From Clostridium sp. AWRP (GTDB taxonomy: Bacteria; Bacillota; Clostridia; Clostridiales; Clostridiaceae), in NCBI RefSeq assembly GCF_004006395.2, contig NZ_CP029758.2:2604001-2668000 (forward strand): 64,000 nucleotides of DNA, given 5' to 3'. Under the pieces are notes generated by a model. The model saw only the letters and a list, made by a program, of their open reading frames with translations. It was not told the origin of the DNA and ran no database searches. Positions 23,816-34,659 of the stretch are shown here, piece after piece. The position numbers were made by a program, and so were the translations under genes. The first letter of the stretch is position 1. Every line of letters starts with the position of its first letter.

Positions 23816-25756
23816 TCATTTTGACACACTTTTTATTCCATACTTTTTCATTTTTCTGTACATGGTAGATCTACTGATATTTAAAGATTTTGCAGCTTTT
23901 AATATATTTCCCTTACACTTTTCAAGTGCATTTTCAATGTTTTCTTTTTCTAAAACATCCATTGGAAGCACGCTAATATTTACTGGATCGGAGTAGACAT
24001 TTTTTTCATAAACTTCTTTTTCTAAATGATCCAAAGGAACCATCTTATCCTCACTTAAATAATAATCCCTCTCTATTACATTTCTAAGTTCTCTAACATT
24101 TCCAGGCCAATCATAAGCTTTAATCTTTTCTATGTATGCTTTTTCCACTACTTTCTTCTTGCACAAACTTTTAGAATTCAATTCTTCCATAAAATATTTA
24201 ATTAAAAGCTCTATGTCTTCTTTTCTTTCCCTAAGTGGGACAGTTTTTATATTCATCACACTCAATCTATAGTAAAGGTCACTTCTAAAATTTTTCTTTC
24301 TAATTTCATCCTTAAGCACCCTGTTTGTAGCTCCTATTATCCTTACACTTAGCTGTTTTTCATAAGTTCCTCCAACTCTTGTAATTTTATTATTATCAAG
24401 AACCCTTAAAAGCTTTGACTGTATATCAAGGGGAAGCTCTCCTACTTCATCCAAAAAAATAGTTCCTCCATCTGCTAATTCAAACTTTCCAGGCTTTCCT
24501 TGCTTTAAAGCTCCCGTAAAAGCTCCTTTTTCATAACCAAAAAGCTCACTTTCTACAAGTTCTCTAGGTATAGAACTACAATTTATAGCTACAAAAGGGC
24601 CTTCACATCTTTCACTATAATTGTGAATAGATTGAGCTAAAAGTTCTTTTCCAGTGCCACTTTCCCCTTCTATTAAAATATTGCATTCACTTCTTGCTGC
24701 TTTTTTAGCAAATTTTATTATTTCTTTCATTTTAGAATTAACAGTAACTATATCGTCAAATTTATAGGAAGCCGTATATCCCATAACTTTTTTAACAAGC
24801 TTGTGATAATATTTACATTCTCTAAAAGTTATAACTATTCCCATTATTTTATTTTTCACTTTCATTGCCAATACACTTATAAGGCATTTGATTCTACTAC
24901 CTTCGACATAAAAATCACATTCTATATCATTACAATTATCTGCCCTGCCATTTAATATATTTTTAAAATCCACATTATGTATAATACTCGTAATATTCAA
25001 TTTTATTGCTTTTTCACTCTTCATATTTAAAATATTTAATGCCTTATCATTTATCTTCTTTATATTTAATTTGTTATCAAGTACAATCATGCCTTCTGTT
25101 ACTGAGTCAAAAGTGGTATTCATAAGTTTATTTGAAATAGTAAGATCAAATTGAGTTTCTATAGCGTGAGCTGCTACTGTAACAATACCCAAAGTATGCA
25201 AATGCGCATCATAATAATTTCCTGACATATTAATACACCCTACTACATCCCCATCTTCACTGTGAATAGGTGCTGCAGAACATGTCCAAGAATGCTGTTT
25301 TACGCCATAATGTTCTGCTCCAATAGTTTGTATCGGCTTGTCCAAATACAGTGCAGTACCTATAGCATTAGTTCCTACTTCCCTTTCCGTCCAGAGAGAA
25401 CCTACTACAAATTTCAATTTATCTGCTCTTTTCAGTATTTTACTATCCCCTAATGATTCTATAACATATCCTTCTTTATCCACTAACATAATTACAAATC
25501 CAGACCCTGCTACAATATCATATAGGCTTTTTACTACAGGTTTTGCAATAGAAATTAGATCTTCATTTTGTTCCAGTCGATAAGTAATACTGTCTCCTGT
25601 AAGAATACTATTTCCTCTACCGTTTAAGGGATCTACTTCATAATTTTTGCACCTTTGCCAGGATTCAGCAATTTCAGGCCGTACTGCACTATTTAAATAT
25701 CCTTCTTCTATAAAATCTTTCCAGGCCTTAGCTATAAATTTTATATAGTTTTCCAT
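23816..25756 (-). CDS. acoR: Sigma-54-dependent activator, AcoR-like
   Basis: A 646-residue enhancer-binding protein. The N-terminal 200 residues are GAF-like, as in acetoin regulator AcoR, followed by a PAS-like segment (about 205-310). The AAA+ domain has Walker A GESGTGKE, the sigma-54 contact loop GAFTGA and a Walker B-type GTIFLDEVGEL. A Fis-type helix-turn-helix closes the protein (KAAKSLNISRSTMYRKM). I chose ATG 25756, spaced suitably after AGGTGA; two in-frame starts lie within nine bases upstream. It precedes bdh in the same direction and bdh has a -24/-12 promoter. The likely inducer is acetoin, by family. Confidence 0.88.
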   Translation of the reverse strand: MENYIKFIAKAWKDFIEEGYLNSAVRPEIAESWQRCKNYEVDPLNGRGNSILTGDSITYRLEQNEDLISIAKPVVKSLYDIVAGSGFVIMLVDKEGYVIESLGDSKILKRADKLKFVVGSLWTEREVGTNAIGTALYLDKPIQTIGAEHYGVKQHSWTCSAAPIHSEDGDVVGCINMSGNYYDAHLHTLGIVTVAAHAIETQFDLTISNKLMNTTFDSVTEGMIVLDNKLNIKKINDKALNILNMKSEKAIKLNITSIIHNVDFKNILNGRADNCNDIECDFYVEGSRIKCLISVLAMKVKNKIMGIVITFRECKYYHKLVKKVMGYTASYKFDDIVTVNSKMKEIIKFAKKAARSECNILIEGESGTGKELLAQSIHNYSERCEGPFVAINCSSIPRELVESELFGYEKGAFTGALKQGKPGKFELADGGTIFLDEVGELPLDIQSKLLRVLDNNKITRVGGTYEKQLSVRIIGATNRVLKDEIRKKNFRSDLYYRLSVMNIKTVPLRERKEDIELLIKYFMEELNSKSLCKKKVVEKAYIEKIKAYDWPGNVRELRNVIERDYYLSEDKMVPLDHLEKEVYEKNVYSDPVNISVLPMDVLEKENIENALEKCKGNILKAAKSLNISRSTMYRKMKKYGIKSVSK

Positions 25757-25968
25757 AAGCATCACCTAATTAATTAAAAGTTTTTCCAGTAAAATTTCAT
25801 ATATTGGTTCAGACTTTAATATATAAGCAGTCAAATAAGAAACTACTGCAATAATAGTATTATATAAAAAGGGATTTTATTACATAATACTACATATTTA
25901 TTATTGATTAATATTTCCATTAAAAAAACTATAAAAATAATGTTTTCTCAATAAAAAACTAAAATATT

Positions 25969-27531
25969 CTACTTTATTAGATACCTTTCACTTAATTTTA
26001 TCATTTCTTTTCTCACATTATTCTCATGAACTTTATCTACAATCACCATTAAATAGTCTCCACAATAGATAACTGTATTACCTTTTGGTATTATCTCTTC
26101 TTCTCCTCTTTTAAGCATTACAATAAGAGCTTTTTCTGGAAATTTAACTTCCTTTATTTTTTTACCTTCAATAAAAGATCCCATACAAACTGGTATTTCA
26201 AGCATGGTTTTTCCACTTTGTTTTTCATTTTTTTCATTTTTCTGAAGCATTTTTCCAAGTAAAAGTTCATATACAGGTTTTGAATTTATAACATCTGACA
26301 CAACATAAGAAGTTATACTTACAACTGATGCTGATAAAAGGTTGGTAAAAGAACCTGACATTTCTGTAATAAGTATAATTCCTGTAATTGGAGATTTTAC
26401 AACAGCTGAAAAATATCCTGCCATCCCAAGAATCATAAAATTATTTATATAACAATTTTGTAATCCTAAAAAAATATGAATAAATTGTCCATAAATATTT
26501 CCTATGAGTGCACCTATAACTAAAAGAGGCAAAAATATACCCCCTGGAGCTCCAGAGCCATAAGATGTCATTGTAAATAAAAATTTTCCTACAAGTATTA
26601 AAATTAAAATTCCAATAGTAAAATTAGATTTTGTAAGAGAAATTACAAAATCATTTCCACCTCCTAAAATCTGTGGAAGTATAAGTCCTACTACACCTGC
26701 TATTAAAAAAGCAACTATTGGTTTTGTTTTTGAATTAAGCCACTTTTGAGAATTATATATATCCTGGAATTTCAAAAGTGAATAATTAAATACCCAGCCA
26801 AATACAGCAAGTATAACTCCAAGTATTATTATATAAATATAATTCTTAAGTGGCATAGCTATTATATTTTTAAAATTAAAAACTGGATTAGCTCCCAAAA
26901 CTTCTCTAGCTATAAAATCAGAAGTTATGGAAGCTGTTAAGGCTGACATTAAAATTATGGGAGAAAAATTTTTATGAATTTCTTCTAAAGCAAATATACA
27001 TCCTGCAAGAGGTGCATTAAAAGCTGTTGCAAGTCCTGCACTAGCACCTGATGTTATTAAAATTTTCTTTTCTGCATCATCTTTTTTTAATATCTCTCCA
27101 ATTCCTTGTCCTACTGCCGCACCTATTTGTATAGAAGGTCCTTCTCTACCAAGAGATAATCCTGCTCCAATGGATATAACTCCTCCTACAAATTTACCTA
27201 GTATTACTTTCCACCAATTCATGCTGAACCGTCCTATTAGTATTCCTTCTACCTGTGGTATTCCACTTCCAGAATTCATAGGATTTTTATGTACTATGGT
27301 TCCAACCATATATCCCGAAACTATAAGGATTATTACCCAAATGGGTATAAACCATATATTTTTAAGCTCAAATGAATAAATAAAACGAGCAAATTGTATA
27401 GCTTTTTCCAACAAATATCTATAAGATACACATATTATTCCAGAAATAATTCCCACAATTATACTTTCCATAACTATTTTTATTCTAAAATCATGCCAAT
27501 TTCCTATTATATCTATAGTATTCTGTTTCAT
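25969..27531 (-). CDS. ClC-type H+/Cl- exchanger with TrkA-C domain
   Basis: A 520-residue membrane protein. ClC selectivity motifs are GSGIPQ (about 88-93), GREGPSIQIG (about 125-134) and, near the C-terminal half, GAPGGIFLPLL. The gating glutamate in GREGP and a second glutamate in FALEEIH, at the proton-path position, indicate an exchanger rather than a channel. It lacks the features of fluoride-specific ClC-F proteins. Residues about 440-520 form a TrkA-C-like regulatory domain. ATG 27531 sits after AGGTGATTAAA. Likely role in acid or anion homeostasis. Confidence 0.87.
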   Translation of the reverse strand: MKQNTIDIIGNWHDFRIKIVMESIIVGIISGIICVSYRYLLEKAIQFARFIYSFELKNIWFIPIWVIILIVSGYMVGTIVHKNPMNSGSGIPQVEGILIGRFSMNWWKVILGKFVGGVISIGAGLSLGREGPSIQIGAAVGQGIGEILKKDDAEKKILITSGASAGLATAFNAPLAGCIFALEEIHKNFSPIILMSALTASITSDFIAREVLGANPVFNFKNIIAMPLKNYIYIIILGVILAVFGWVFNYSLLKFQDIYNSQKWLNSKTKPIVAFLIAGVVGLILPQILGGGNDFVISLTKSNFTIGILILILVGKFLFTMTSYGSGAPGGIFLPLLVIGALIGNIYGQFIHIFLGLQNCYINNFMILGMAGYFSAVVKSPITGIILITEMSGSFTNLLSASVVSITSYVVSDVINSKPVYELLLGKMLQKNEKNEKQSGKTMLEIPVCMGSFIEGKKIKEVKFPEKALIVMLKRGEEEIIPKGNTVIYCGDYLMVIVDKVHENNVRKEMIKLSERYLIK

Positions 27532-27781
27532 TTTAATCACCTACCATTGTTTAAAATATTTACGGTTTCATTTTACCACAATAATAAAGCTTTTAAAAAT
27601 AGAATACATATTAGACGTAATTTGCTTTTAAGTAAATTATTAAATATAATACTAATATAACACTGTACTACAGGTTTTCTAACTTGAAAATTGGCTTATG
27701 TGCAAAGATATTTCTACAATATAGTATAAGTTTAAATTTCAGTTGGAAACTCTATATTTAAAATATAATTGGAGGAAAATT

Positions 27782-28507
27782 ATGATTGAATTATTAGGGG
27801 TAAACAAGAGCTACAATTCATCTTCAAAAGCAGTAGACAATCTAAATCTAAGTATACCCGATGGAGAAATATTTGGATTTATAGGTCCAAATGGTGCTGG
27901 AAAAACTACCACCATAAAAATCATGACAGGAATAATAAAAGCAGACAGTGGAACTGTAAGAATAAACAACATAGACATAAATGAAAAAACTATAGAGGCC
28001 AAATATCAATTTGGTTTTGTACCTGACAGCCCGGATATGTTTTTAAGACTTAAAGGGATAGAATATTTAAATTTCATGGCAGATATATATGGAGTTAAAT
28101 CTGAAGAAAGAAGATCTAAAATTAAAAATTTATCCAAAAGGTTTGAAATATCAAATGCTTTAGGTGACCAGATTCAGAGTTATTCCCACGGCATGAGGCA
28201 AAAAATAATAATTATAGGTGCTCTAATCCACAATCCAAGTGTTTGGATATTAGACGAACCTATGACAGGACTTGATCCTAAATCCTCCTATACATTAAAA
28301 GAAATGATGAAAGAACATGCAAGTGCAGGAAACACCGTATTTTTTTCAACTCATGTTTTAGAAGTGGCAGAGAAATTATGTGATAGACTTGCAGTTGTAA
28401 ACAAAGGCTCCCTCTCATTTTCCGGAACTTTTCAAGAATTAAAAAATAAGTTCAATGAAAATGAAAGCCTGGAAAATATTTTCTTGGAGATGACTGGTAA
28501 TGAATAA
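27782..28507 (+). CDS. ABC transporter ATP-binding protein
   Basis: A 241-residue ATPase subunit with Walker A GPNGAGKTT, signature SHGMRQK, Walker B VWILDEP and a D-loop TGLDPKS. ATG 27782 is chosen because GGAGG is eight bases upstream; an earlier in-frame ATG at 27743 has no such site. It overlaps the permease gene by eight bases and is most like the YhaQ/EcsA-type exporters of unknown cargo. Confidence 0.87.
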   Translation: MIELLGVNKSYNSSSKAVDNLNLSIPDGEIFGFIGPNGAGKTTTIKIMTGIIKADSGTVRINNIDINEKTIEAKYQFGFVPDSPDMFLRLKGIEYLNFMADIYGVKSEERRSKIKNLSKRFEISNALGDQIQSYSHGMRQKIIIIGALIHNPSVWILDEPMTGLDPKSSYTLKEMMKEHASAGNTVFFSTHVLEVAEKLCDRLAVVNKGSLSFSGTFQELKNKFNENESLENIFLEMTGNE

Positions 28508-30164
28508 GTATATAGTTTTAACTAAAGTATTGTTAAAAAACGGAAGTAATTCTGCAAGTATGAAAAAAAATAATAAAATTAGAAAAGCAGCCCTTTGGAT
28601 AATCATTTTACTGGCTCTCTTACCTACTATAAAACTATTTTCTCTTTTTGTGTCCTCAGCTTATGACTATCTCTACAAAATAGGTCAACAGGGCTTAATT
28701 TTATCTCTTGGCATATCTTTTACAAGTATATTTATATTCTTCTTCGCCATACTTTACTCTATAAATGTACTATATTTTTCAAAAGATATAGACCTTCTGC
28801 TGCCACTGCCTTTAAAGCCTTGGGAAATTCTACTTTCCAAGTTCACTGTAATACTCATATATGAATATCTTACTGAAATTTTTATACTACTTCCTATTTT
28901 GCTAGTGTATGGATACAAAAGCAGTGGGGGACCACTTTATTTTACATACAGTGCAGTACTATTTTTAATAGTACCTATTATACCTATAGCTGCAGCTTCA
29001 ATTTTAAATATGATAATAATGAGCTTTACAAATATAGGCAAACACCGTGATATATTAAAAATTTTAGGTGGAATTTTTGCAATGTTATTTGCAATAGGTT
29101 TAAATGTAGTACTTCAAAAAATGACTGTATCATCCCAAAATTATGGAAACATATTCAGGATGATAAATGAAGGAAACAATTCTCTAGTATCTCTTTCAAA
29201 CCGGTTTTTTCCAGGGAGTACATTGTCTGCAAGTTCTCTAGTATATAGTTCAAACTTTAGGGGATTTGAAAACTTAATTTTATTTATAGTGTTAAATATT
29301 CTTGTAATTTTACTATTTTCAGTACTCGGTCAATATTTGTATTTTAAAGGTGCTCAAGGCGGCAGTGAAATTTCTGCAAAGAGAAGAGAACTGGATTATT
29401 CAAAATTAAATAAAACTTCCTCTACAAATTCTAAGTTTAAAGCTCTACTACTTCAGGAAATTAAATCTATTTTCAGAACACCCGTGTATTTTATGAATTG
29501 CATCTTAGCAAATATTATAATACCTATTGTACTTTTTATACCATTTTTAGTTCGACCGGATTCTTTTCACGAATTAAATGTTCTAGTGAATATTAAGGTA
29601 ACCTCAACTACTACAATGATTTGTATCGTAATATCTCTAGCTGCAGGATTAATTTTGGGAGCTTCCAATTCCATAACTTCCACAGCCATATCAAGGGAAG
29701 GAGAAAACATATTTGTAAAAAAATACTTACCAGTTTCCTACAGTACTCAAATTATGGCAAAAGTGATTTCTGGTGTTCTTGTTGGAATTACAAGCATATT
29801 TCTAATCTTAATAGGATTGACTTTACTTGTAAAACTGCCTATATACTTCTCAGTTATTTCACTTTTAGTTAGTTTTATAGGAATACTGCTTACCTCCATG
29901 ACTGGAATTTTAATTGATTTGAGATTTCCAAAGCTGCACTGGGATAACGAAGTAAAAGCTGTAAAACAAAATTTCAATACCTTTATAAATATGATAATTA
30001 GCTTTATATTCACAGGTATATTAATATTTTCAATGATTAATTTTTACAGCTACATAAATGAAGTCGCTGTCTTGGGACTTTGCATAATAATAGCAGCAAA
30101 TTTTATACTGTATAAAGCTGTAAATTCAAAGGGAATCTCTATGTTTGAAAATATAGAAATATAA
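28500..30164 (+). CDS. ABC-2 type permease, 12-span
   Basis: A 554-residue membrane protein with about 12 spans in two similar halves. The motif DIDLLLPLPLKPWEILLSK near residue 95 and FRTPVYFMNC near residue 325 are typical of the large ABC-2 exporters paired with a single ATPase, such as those annotated putative ABC exporter in clostridia. It is translationally coupled to the ATPase upstream. Cargo unknown. Confidence 0.78.
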   Translation: MNKYIVLTKVLLKNGSNSASMKKNNKIRKAALWIIILLALLPTIKLFSLFVSSAYDYLYKIGQQGLILSLGISFTSIFIFFFAILYSINVLYFSKDIDLLLPLPLKPWEILLSKFTVILIYEYLTEIFILLPILLVYGYKSSGGPLYFTYSAVLFLIVPIIPIAAASILNMIIMSFTNIGKHRDILKILGGIFAMLFAIGLNVVLQKMTVSSQNYGNIFRMINEGNNSLVSLSNRFFPGSTLSASSLVYSSNFRGFENLILFIVLNILVILLFSVLGQYLYFKGAQGGSEISAKRRELDYSKLNKTSSTNSKFKALLLQEIKSIFRTPVYFMNCILANIIIPIVLFIPFLVRPDSFHELNVLVNIKVTSTTTMICIVISLAAGLILGASNSITSTAISREGENIFVKKYLPVSYSTQIMAKVISGVLVGITSIFLILIGLTLLVKLPIYFSVISLLVSFIGILLTSMTGILIDLRFPKLHWDNEVKAVKQNFNTFINMIISFIFTGILIFSMINFYSYINEVAVLGLCIIIAANFILYKAVNSKGISMFENIEI

Positions 30165-30173
30165 AATATTTAT

Positions 30174-30213
30174 AAAAAAAGTATGTAATCAATTAAGATC
30201 ACATACTTTTTTT
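30174..30213. terminator. Bidirectional terminator between ABC permease and RND adaptor
   Basis: Stem AAGTATGT-x-ATC / GAT-x-ACATACTT with a 6-base loop, flanked by A7 and T7. It serves the convergent genes on both sides. Confidence 0.85.
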
Positions 30214-30216
30214 ATA

Positions 30217-31482
30217 TTAATCTATTACTTTAACTTTATCTCCGTTATTTAAGAATGTTTGTCCCGAAGTTATTATCTTATCACCAGCTTCTATGTTAGA
30301 AGATGTTATTTCAGTAACTTTATCGTTTGAAAGTCCCGTAGTTACAGCTATTTTCTTTACTTTATTGCTCCTTACTGCAAACAAATATGGGACTCCATTT
30401 TCAATTTTTACAGTTTCATTGGGTACTGTCATTACATTATTTTTAACCTGATCAGGAAATGACACTTTTGAATACATTCCTGATGTTAACCTCGCATCTG
30501 AATTAGATATTCTTACTTTAATCAGATATTGCTGAGTTTTGCTGTCTGCATTAGGTGTTATAGTATCTATAGTTCCTGTCAATTTTTTACCTGAAAGAGA
30601 AGGAATTGTTACAGGTATAGACTGTCCAACTTTAATTTTTGAAAGCATAGAATCTGGCACATTTACTTCAGCCATAATTGAACTTGAATTTACTATGGTT
30701 ACGGATGCCTGAGCACCTGAAGTAATTTCTCCCTGGTGTATATTCACAGCAGATACAACACCAGAAATAGGTGATTTAATTACAGTATCATCAATTTGAC
30801 TTTGAATTGATTTTAATCCAGCTTGTGCCTGATTTACTTGAGCCTGAGCTACTTCCACCGATTGAGGTCCAACTTTTTGCCTGGTCAAGTCTAAGTTTTG
30901 CTGTGCTGCAGAAAGTGAAGCTTCTGCATTCTCCAATTTTGTAGTAGCATTGTCTAAATCCTGTTTTGGTGCAGCCCCTGCAGAATATAAGCTTTGCTGC
31001 CTATTATAACTATTTTTAGCATCATTATAATTTATCTGTGCCGTATTTAATGCCTGCTGCTGCTGCACAATCTGCTGTTCAACTCCAGAACTTTTAGTTT
31101 TATCTAGATTTGCTTTTGCAGATTGTATACTTGCCTGCTGCTGTTGAAGCTGTGCCTGCAGTGAAGTTGAATCAAGAGTAAAAAGTATATCTCCAGCTTT
31201 TACAGTACTACCTACTTTTACGTTTAAATCTTTAACTTTGCCTGGTGTTTTAGGAGATATAGATACATCTTTATCTGAATTTAATTTTCCCGAATAATCT
31301 ACAGTTGTTGTCAAAGAATCTAATTTTGCTTCAGCAACATTTACATTTTGAATTTTATTTTGTGACTCTACTTTTTTATTTTTAATTACGTTATGAACTA
31401 TAGCAGCTACCATTAAAACTACTAATAAAACAACTACTATCTTTACAATATTTTTTTTGGATTTTAAAACGCTAAATTTCAT
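30217..31482 (-). CDS. RND efflux periplasmic-adaptor-type subunit (HlyD/AcrA family)
   Basis: A 421-residue membrane fusion protein. One N-terminal anchor (about 13-30), a lipoyl half (GKVKDLNVKVGSTVKAGDILF), a Gln/Ala-rich coiled-coil hairpin (about 110-215), the second lipoyl half (SGVVSAVNIHQGEITSG) and a beta-barrel domain follow in order. It lies three bases after the RND pump gene and is co-transcribed with it. In Gram-positives such adaptors link the pump to the cell wall space. Export substrate unknown; the MarR regulator suggests drugs or solvents. Confidence 0.88.
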   Translation of the reverse strand: MKFSVLKSKKNIVKIVVVLLVVLMVAAIVHNVIKNKKVESQNKIQNVNVAEAKLDSLTTTVDYSGKLNSDKDVSISPKTPGKVKDLNVKVGSTVKAGDILFTLDSTSLQAQLQQQQASIQSAKANLDKTKSSGVEQQIVQQQQALNTAQINYNDAKNSYNRQQSLYSAGAAPKQDLDNATTKLENAEASLSAAQQNLDLTRQKVGPQSVEVAQAQVNQAQAGLKSIQSQIDDTVIKSPISGVVSAVNIHQGEITSGAQASVTIVNSSSIMAEVNVPDSMLSKIKVGQSIPVTIPSLSGKKLTGTIDTITPNADSKTQQYLIKVRISNSDARLTSGMYSKVSFPDQVKNNVMTVPNETVKIENGVPYLFAVRSNKVKKIAVTTGLSNDKVTEITSSNIEAGDKIITSGQTFLNNGDKVKVID

Positions 31483-31485
31483 AAA

Positions 31486-34400
31486 TTACACCTCCTGCAT
31501 TTCTGGCTGTTTTTTTCTTTTTTTAAATATACGATTCTTCAAATTGTCCATCATCAAGTAAATTATAGGTAATATTATAGGAGTAAAAATAGTTGATGCA
31601 ATCATTCCTCCAATAACTAAGACAGCCATACTTGATTTCAATTCACTGCCTTCACCTATAGATAAAGCTGCTGGCAGCATGCCCACAATCATAGTTAAAG
31701 AAGTCATCATTATAGGTCTTAATCTTCTTTCACCAGACTCAATTAATGCTTCTCTTAAACTATATCCACGTTTTATGAGAGTATTAGTATAATCAATCAA
31801 TAAAGTACCATTTTTAGAAGCTAATCCATCAAGCATTATAAGTCCTATTAAGGACATCATATTTAAAGTTTTACCCGTAATAGCAAGTATTCCAAAAGCT
31901 CCAACAAGTGCACAAGGCAGTGACAACATTCTTATAAATGGTGTTAAGAAGGATTCGTAAAGTACAACAAGTATCATGTAAATAAGTATTAATGATACTC
32001 CCAGTGCTTCTCCAAGAGAAGTAAAACTGTCTCCCATACTCTTCTGATCCCCACCAAATTGAATTTTATAACCTTCTGGTACAGATAGTGACTTTAATTT
32101 TTCACCTATCTGCTGACTTATAGTTCCAAGAGACCTTCCTTCAATATTTGCAGAAACTGTAGCTACATCCTGTCTATCCTTTCTGGATATAGATTGCGGG
32201 CTATTAGTTCTTACTATAGATGCAACTTCACTTATTGGTATAGATTGTCCAGATTGACTTAACACTTTTATTCCACTTATATCTGAAGGAGTTTTTATGT
32301 CACCATCGTGAAATTTCACTTTTATATCATAATCATCATCACTAGTACTATATGTCCCAGCAGAAGAACCTTGAATTGCTGTCCTAAGTGTAGATGATAT
32401 ATCTGATATGGATACACCATATTGTGCTGCTGCTAACTTGTCTATTTTAATTCTAAGTTCGCTTTGACTTGCATTTGTAGAATTACCTACATCTGTAATT
32501 CCCGGAATACCTTTTATTATTTGCTCTACCTTATTTGATATTTCAGTTACAGTGTCCGTATTATTTCCTAATATTTCAATAGATATAGGCTTACTTGAAC
32601 CTGATCCTCCAGCTTCGGATTCACTCACAGAGAAATCTGTTCCGGCTAAAGTTGCATTTCCCCATTTTCTAACTTGTTTTGCCACTTCAGTTTGAGATCT
32701 TTTTCTATCATTTTTAGGATAAAGAGTTACATACATAGTTGCAGAATTTGAAGAACTATCCATCATTACGCTGCCACTCATAGACCCTACCATGGAATAA
32801 TATGTACTAACTTCAGGTACACTATGTAAATAGTTTTCTACTTGTTTAACTTTCTTGTCCATTTCATTTAAACTGGTTCCAGAATCAAAATTCATGCTTA
32901 TACTAAAATTACTCTCGTCTGTAGTTGGCATAAGTTCTGTTCCTATAGCACCTATAGGTATCAATGCAATAGTCGCTACTAATACCACTGCACTTATGGC
33001 AAGTACCCTTTTTCTATGATCCAGACACCATATAAGAAATCTTTTATAGTTAGCTGTTATATTATCCATAGAATTTGAAATTCCATTAAGTATTCTATAA
33101 AATATGCTTCGTTTAAATTTACTTTTTAACATTCCTGATTTTGCTTGTCTATTTTCTTCTGTTTTAAGAAGTCTTGATGCCAGCATAGGAGTTATAGTAA
33201 ATGCTACAAATAAGGAAAATAGCGAGGCAAAAACTATAGTAAGCCCGAACTCCCTAAAGTAAGTTCCTACCATACCTGTCATAAAGCAAACAGGAAGATA
33301 TACAACTACATCACAAAGAGTTATGGCAATAGATGCAAGTCCTATTTCTTTACGTCCATCTATAGCTGCAGATTGTGGATCTTTTTTCATAGCCAGATGC
33401 CGCTGTATGTTATCTAGTACAACAATCGAGTCATCTACAAGAGTACCTACACAAAGAGATAATCCCATAAGAGACATTATATTCATAGTAAATTTCATAA
33501 CATACATCATAAAGAAAGTTGCAATAAGAGACGTTGGTATGGCTACAAGTATTACAAGTGAAGATCTCCAGCTTTTTAAGAATATTAGTAAAACTAGAGC
33601 AGTTGTTATTACACCTTCTATTAAAGTATGCTTTATTTGAGAAATAGAAGAATTTATAAACGTAGTACTGTCATATGCTGTATCCAATCTAATATTAGAT
33701 GGCATATCTTTTTTTAACCCGGCAATTTCCTTTTTAACATTGTTTACAACTTCAACTACATTTGCATCACTTTGCTTTTGTATACTTATTCCTATAGTAT
33801 TTTTTCCATTCATTCTAGTACGTTGATCTTCTTCAGGATATTCTAAGTTTATATCTGCTATATCTCCTAAACGAACAGTAGCATTTCCTGAAGTCGGTAT
33901 GAGCAAATTTTTTACTTCATCTACACTTTCAAATTTACTTATAACTCTTACAGATTGATTTAATTTGTCCTGCTTTATCTGGCCTGCAGGCATATTTATA
34001 TTATCTGACTGCAGCTTAGAAGTTAAAGTATTTAAATTTATACCATAAAATTCTACCGCAGATTTATTTAATTTTATTATCAGCTGCTTTTTTTGTATTC
34101 CTTCAAGAGATACATTTCCTACACCTTGAACTTTTTTTAGAGCCTCAGTTATATTATTTGCCTCATTGTAAAGTTCATCATAAGATAAGTTTCCAGATAC
34201 GGATAACATTAAAGCAGACATAGCACCTGTATCTAGCTTAAATAAAATAGGCTTATCTGCATTTTTAGGAAGTTTACCTTGTGCATTATCTACAGCTTTT
34301 TGTACATCTAGAAAGGCTGTATTCATATTTGCGCTAGATTTGAATATTATAGTAGTTTGTCCCATTCCTTCTCTAGCTGTAGAATTAATTCTATCAATGC

Positions 34401-34626
34401 CGCTTATGCCTGCAACTGCATCCTCCATAGGTTTTACGACATCCTTTCTTATGTCTTCTGAACTGGCACCAGAATAAGTAGTTGATATAGAAATTACTGG
34501 TATGTCCATAGAAGGCATAAGATCTGCGCCAAGATGTGTATATCCAAATATACCAAGCCCTAGCAAAAACAATATAACCATGGTTATTGCAGCTGGCTTT
34601 TTTACAGATAGTTCAGTTAAGTTCAT
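31486..34626 (-). CDS. RND-family efflux pump (AcrB/SwrC type)
   Basis: A full-length 1046-residue RND transporter with the expected two repeats of six spans and large outward domains. The proton-relay motif in the fourth span reads GTLVDDSIVVLDN, with the double Asp; the N-terminal GADLMPSMDIPVISI is family-typical. A GGAGGAG ribosome site precedes ATG 34626. It lies between a MarR regulator and its adaptor, all in one direction. By family it exports amphipathic compounds; Bacillus SwrC/YerP, the closest layout, exports surfactin. Confidence 0.92.
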   Translation of the reverse strand: MNLTELSVKKPAAITMVILFLLGLGIFGYTHLGADLMPSMDIPVISISTTYSGASSEDIRKDVVKPMEDAVAGISGIDRINSTAREGMGQTTIIFKSSANMNTAFLDVQKAVDNAQGKLPKNADKPILFKLDTGAMSALMLSVSGNLSYDELYNEANNITEALKKVQGVGNVSLEGIQKKQLIIKLNKSAVEFYGINLNTLTSKLQSDNINMPAGQIKQDKLNQSVRVISKFESVDEVKNLLIPTSGNATVRLGDIADINLEYPEEDQRTRMNGKNTIGISIQKQSDANVVEVVNNVKKEIAGLKKDMPSNIRLDTAYDSTTFINSSISQIKHTLIEGVITTALVLLIFLKSWRSSLVILVAIPTSLIATFFMMYVMKFTMNIMSLMGLSLCVGTLVDDSIVVLDNIQRHLAMKKDPQSAAIDGRKEIGLASIAITLCDVVVYLPVCFMTGMVGTYFREFGLTIVFASLFSLFVAFTITPMLASRLLKTEENRQAKSGMLKSKFKRSIFYRILNGISNSMDNITANYKRFLIWCLDHRKRVLAISAVVLVATIALIPIGAIGTELMPTTDESNFSISMNFDSGTSLNEMDKKVKQVENYLHSVPEVSTYYSMVGSMSGSVMMDSSSNSATMYVTLYPKNDRKRSQTEVAKQVRKWGNATLAGTDFSVSESEAGGSGSSKPISIEILGNNTDTVTEISNKVEQIIKGIPGITDVGNSTNASQSELRIKIDKLAAAQYGVSISDISSTLRTAIQGSSAGTYSTSDDDYDIKVKFHDGDIKTPSDISGIKVLSQSGQSIPISEVASIVRTNSPQSISRKDRQDVATVSANIEGRSLGTISQQIGEKLKSLSVPEGYKIQFGGDQKSMGDSFTSLGEALGVSLILIYMILVVLYESFLTPFIRMLSLPCALVGAFGILAITGKTLNMMSLIGLIMLDGLASKNGTLLIDYTNTLIKRGYSLREALIESGERRLRPIMMTSLTMIVGMLPAALSIGEGSELKSSMAVLVIGGMIASTIFTPIILPIIYLMMDNLKNRIFKKRKKQPEMQEV

Positions 34627-34659
34627 TTTTCTCCTCCTTTATAACAATATAGCAATCTA

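Noticed and set aside
25969..27531. ClC protein as the fluoride exporter
   Set aside because: It has the GREGP and proton-glutamate motifs of Cl-/H+ exchangers; fluoride export is explained by the two crcB genes under the fluoride riboswitch.
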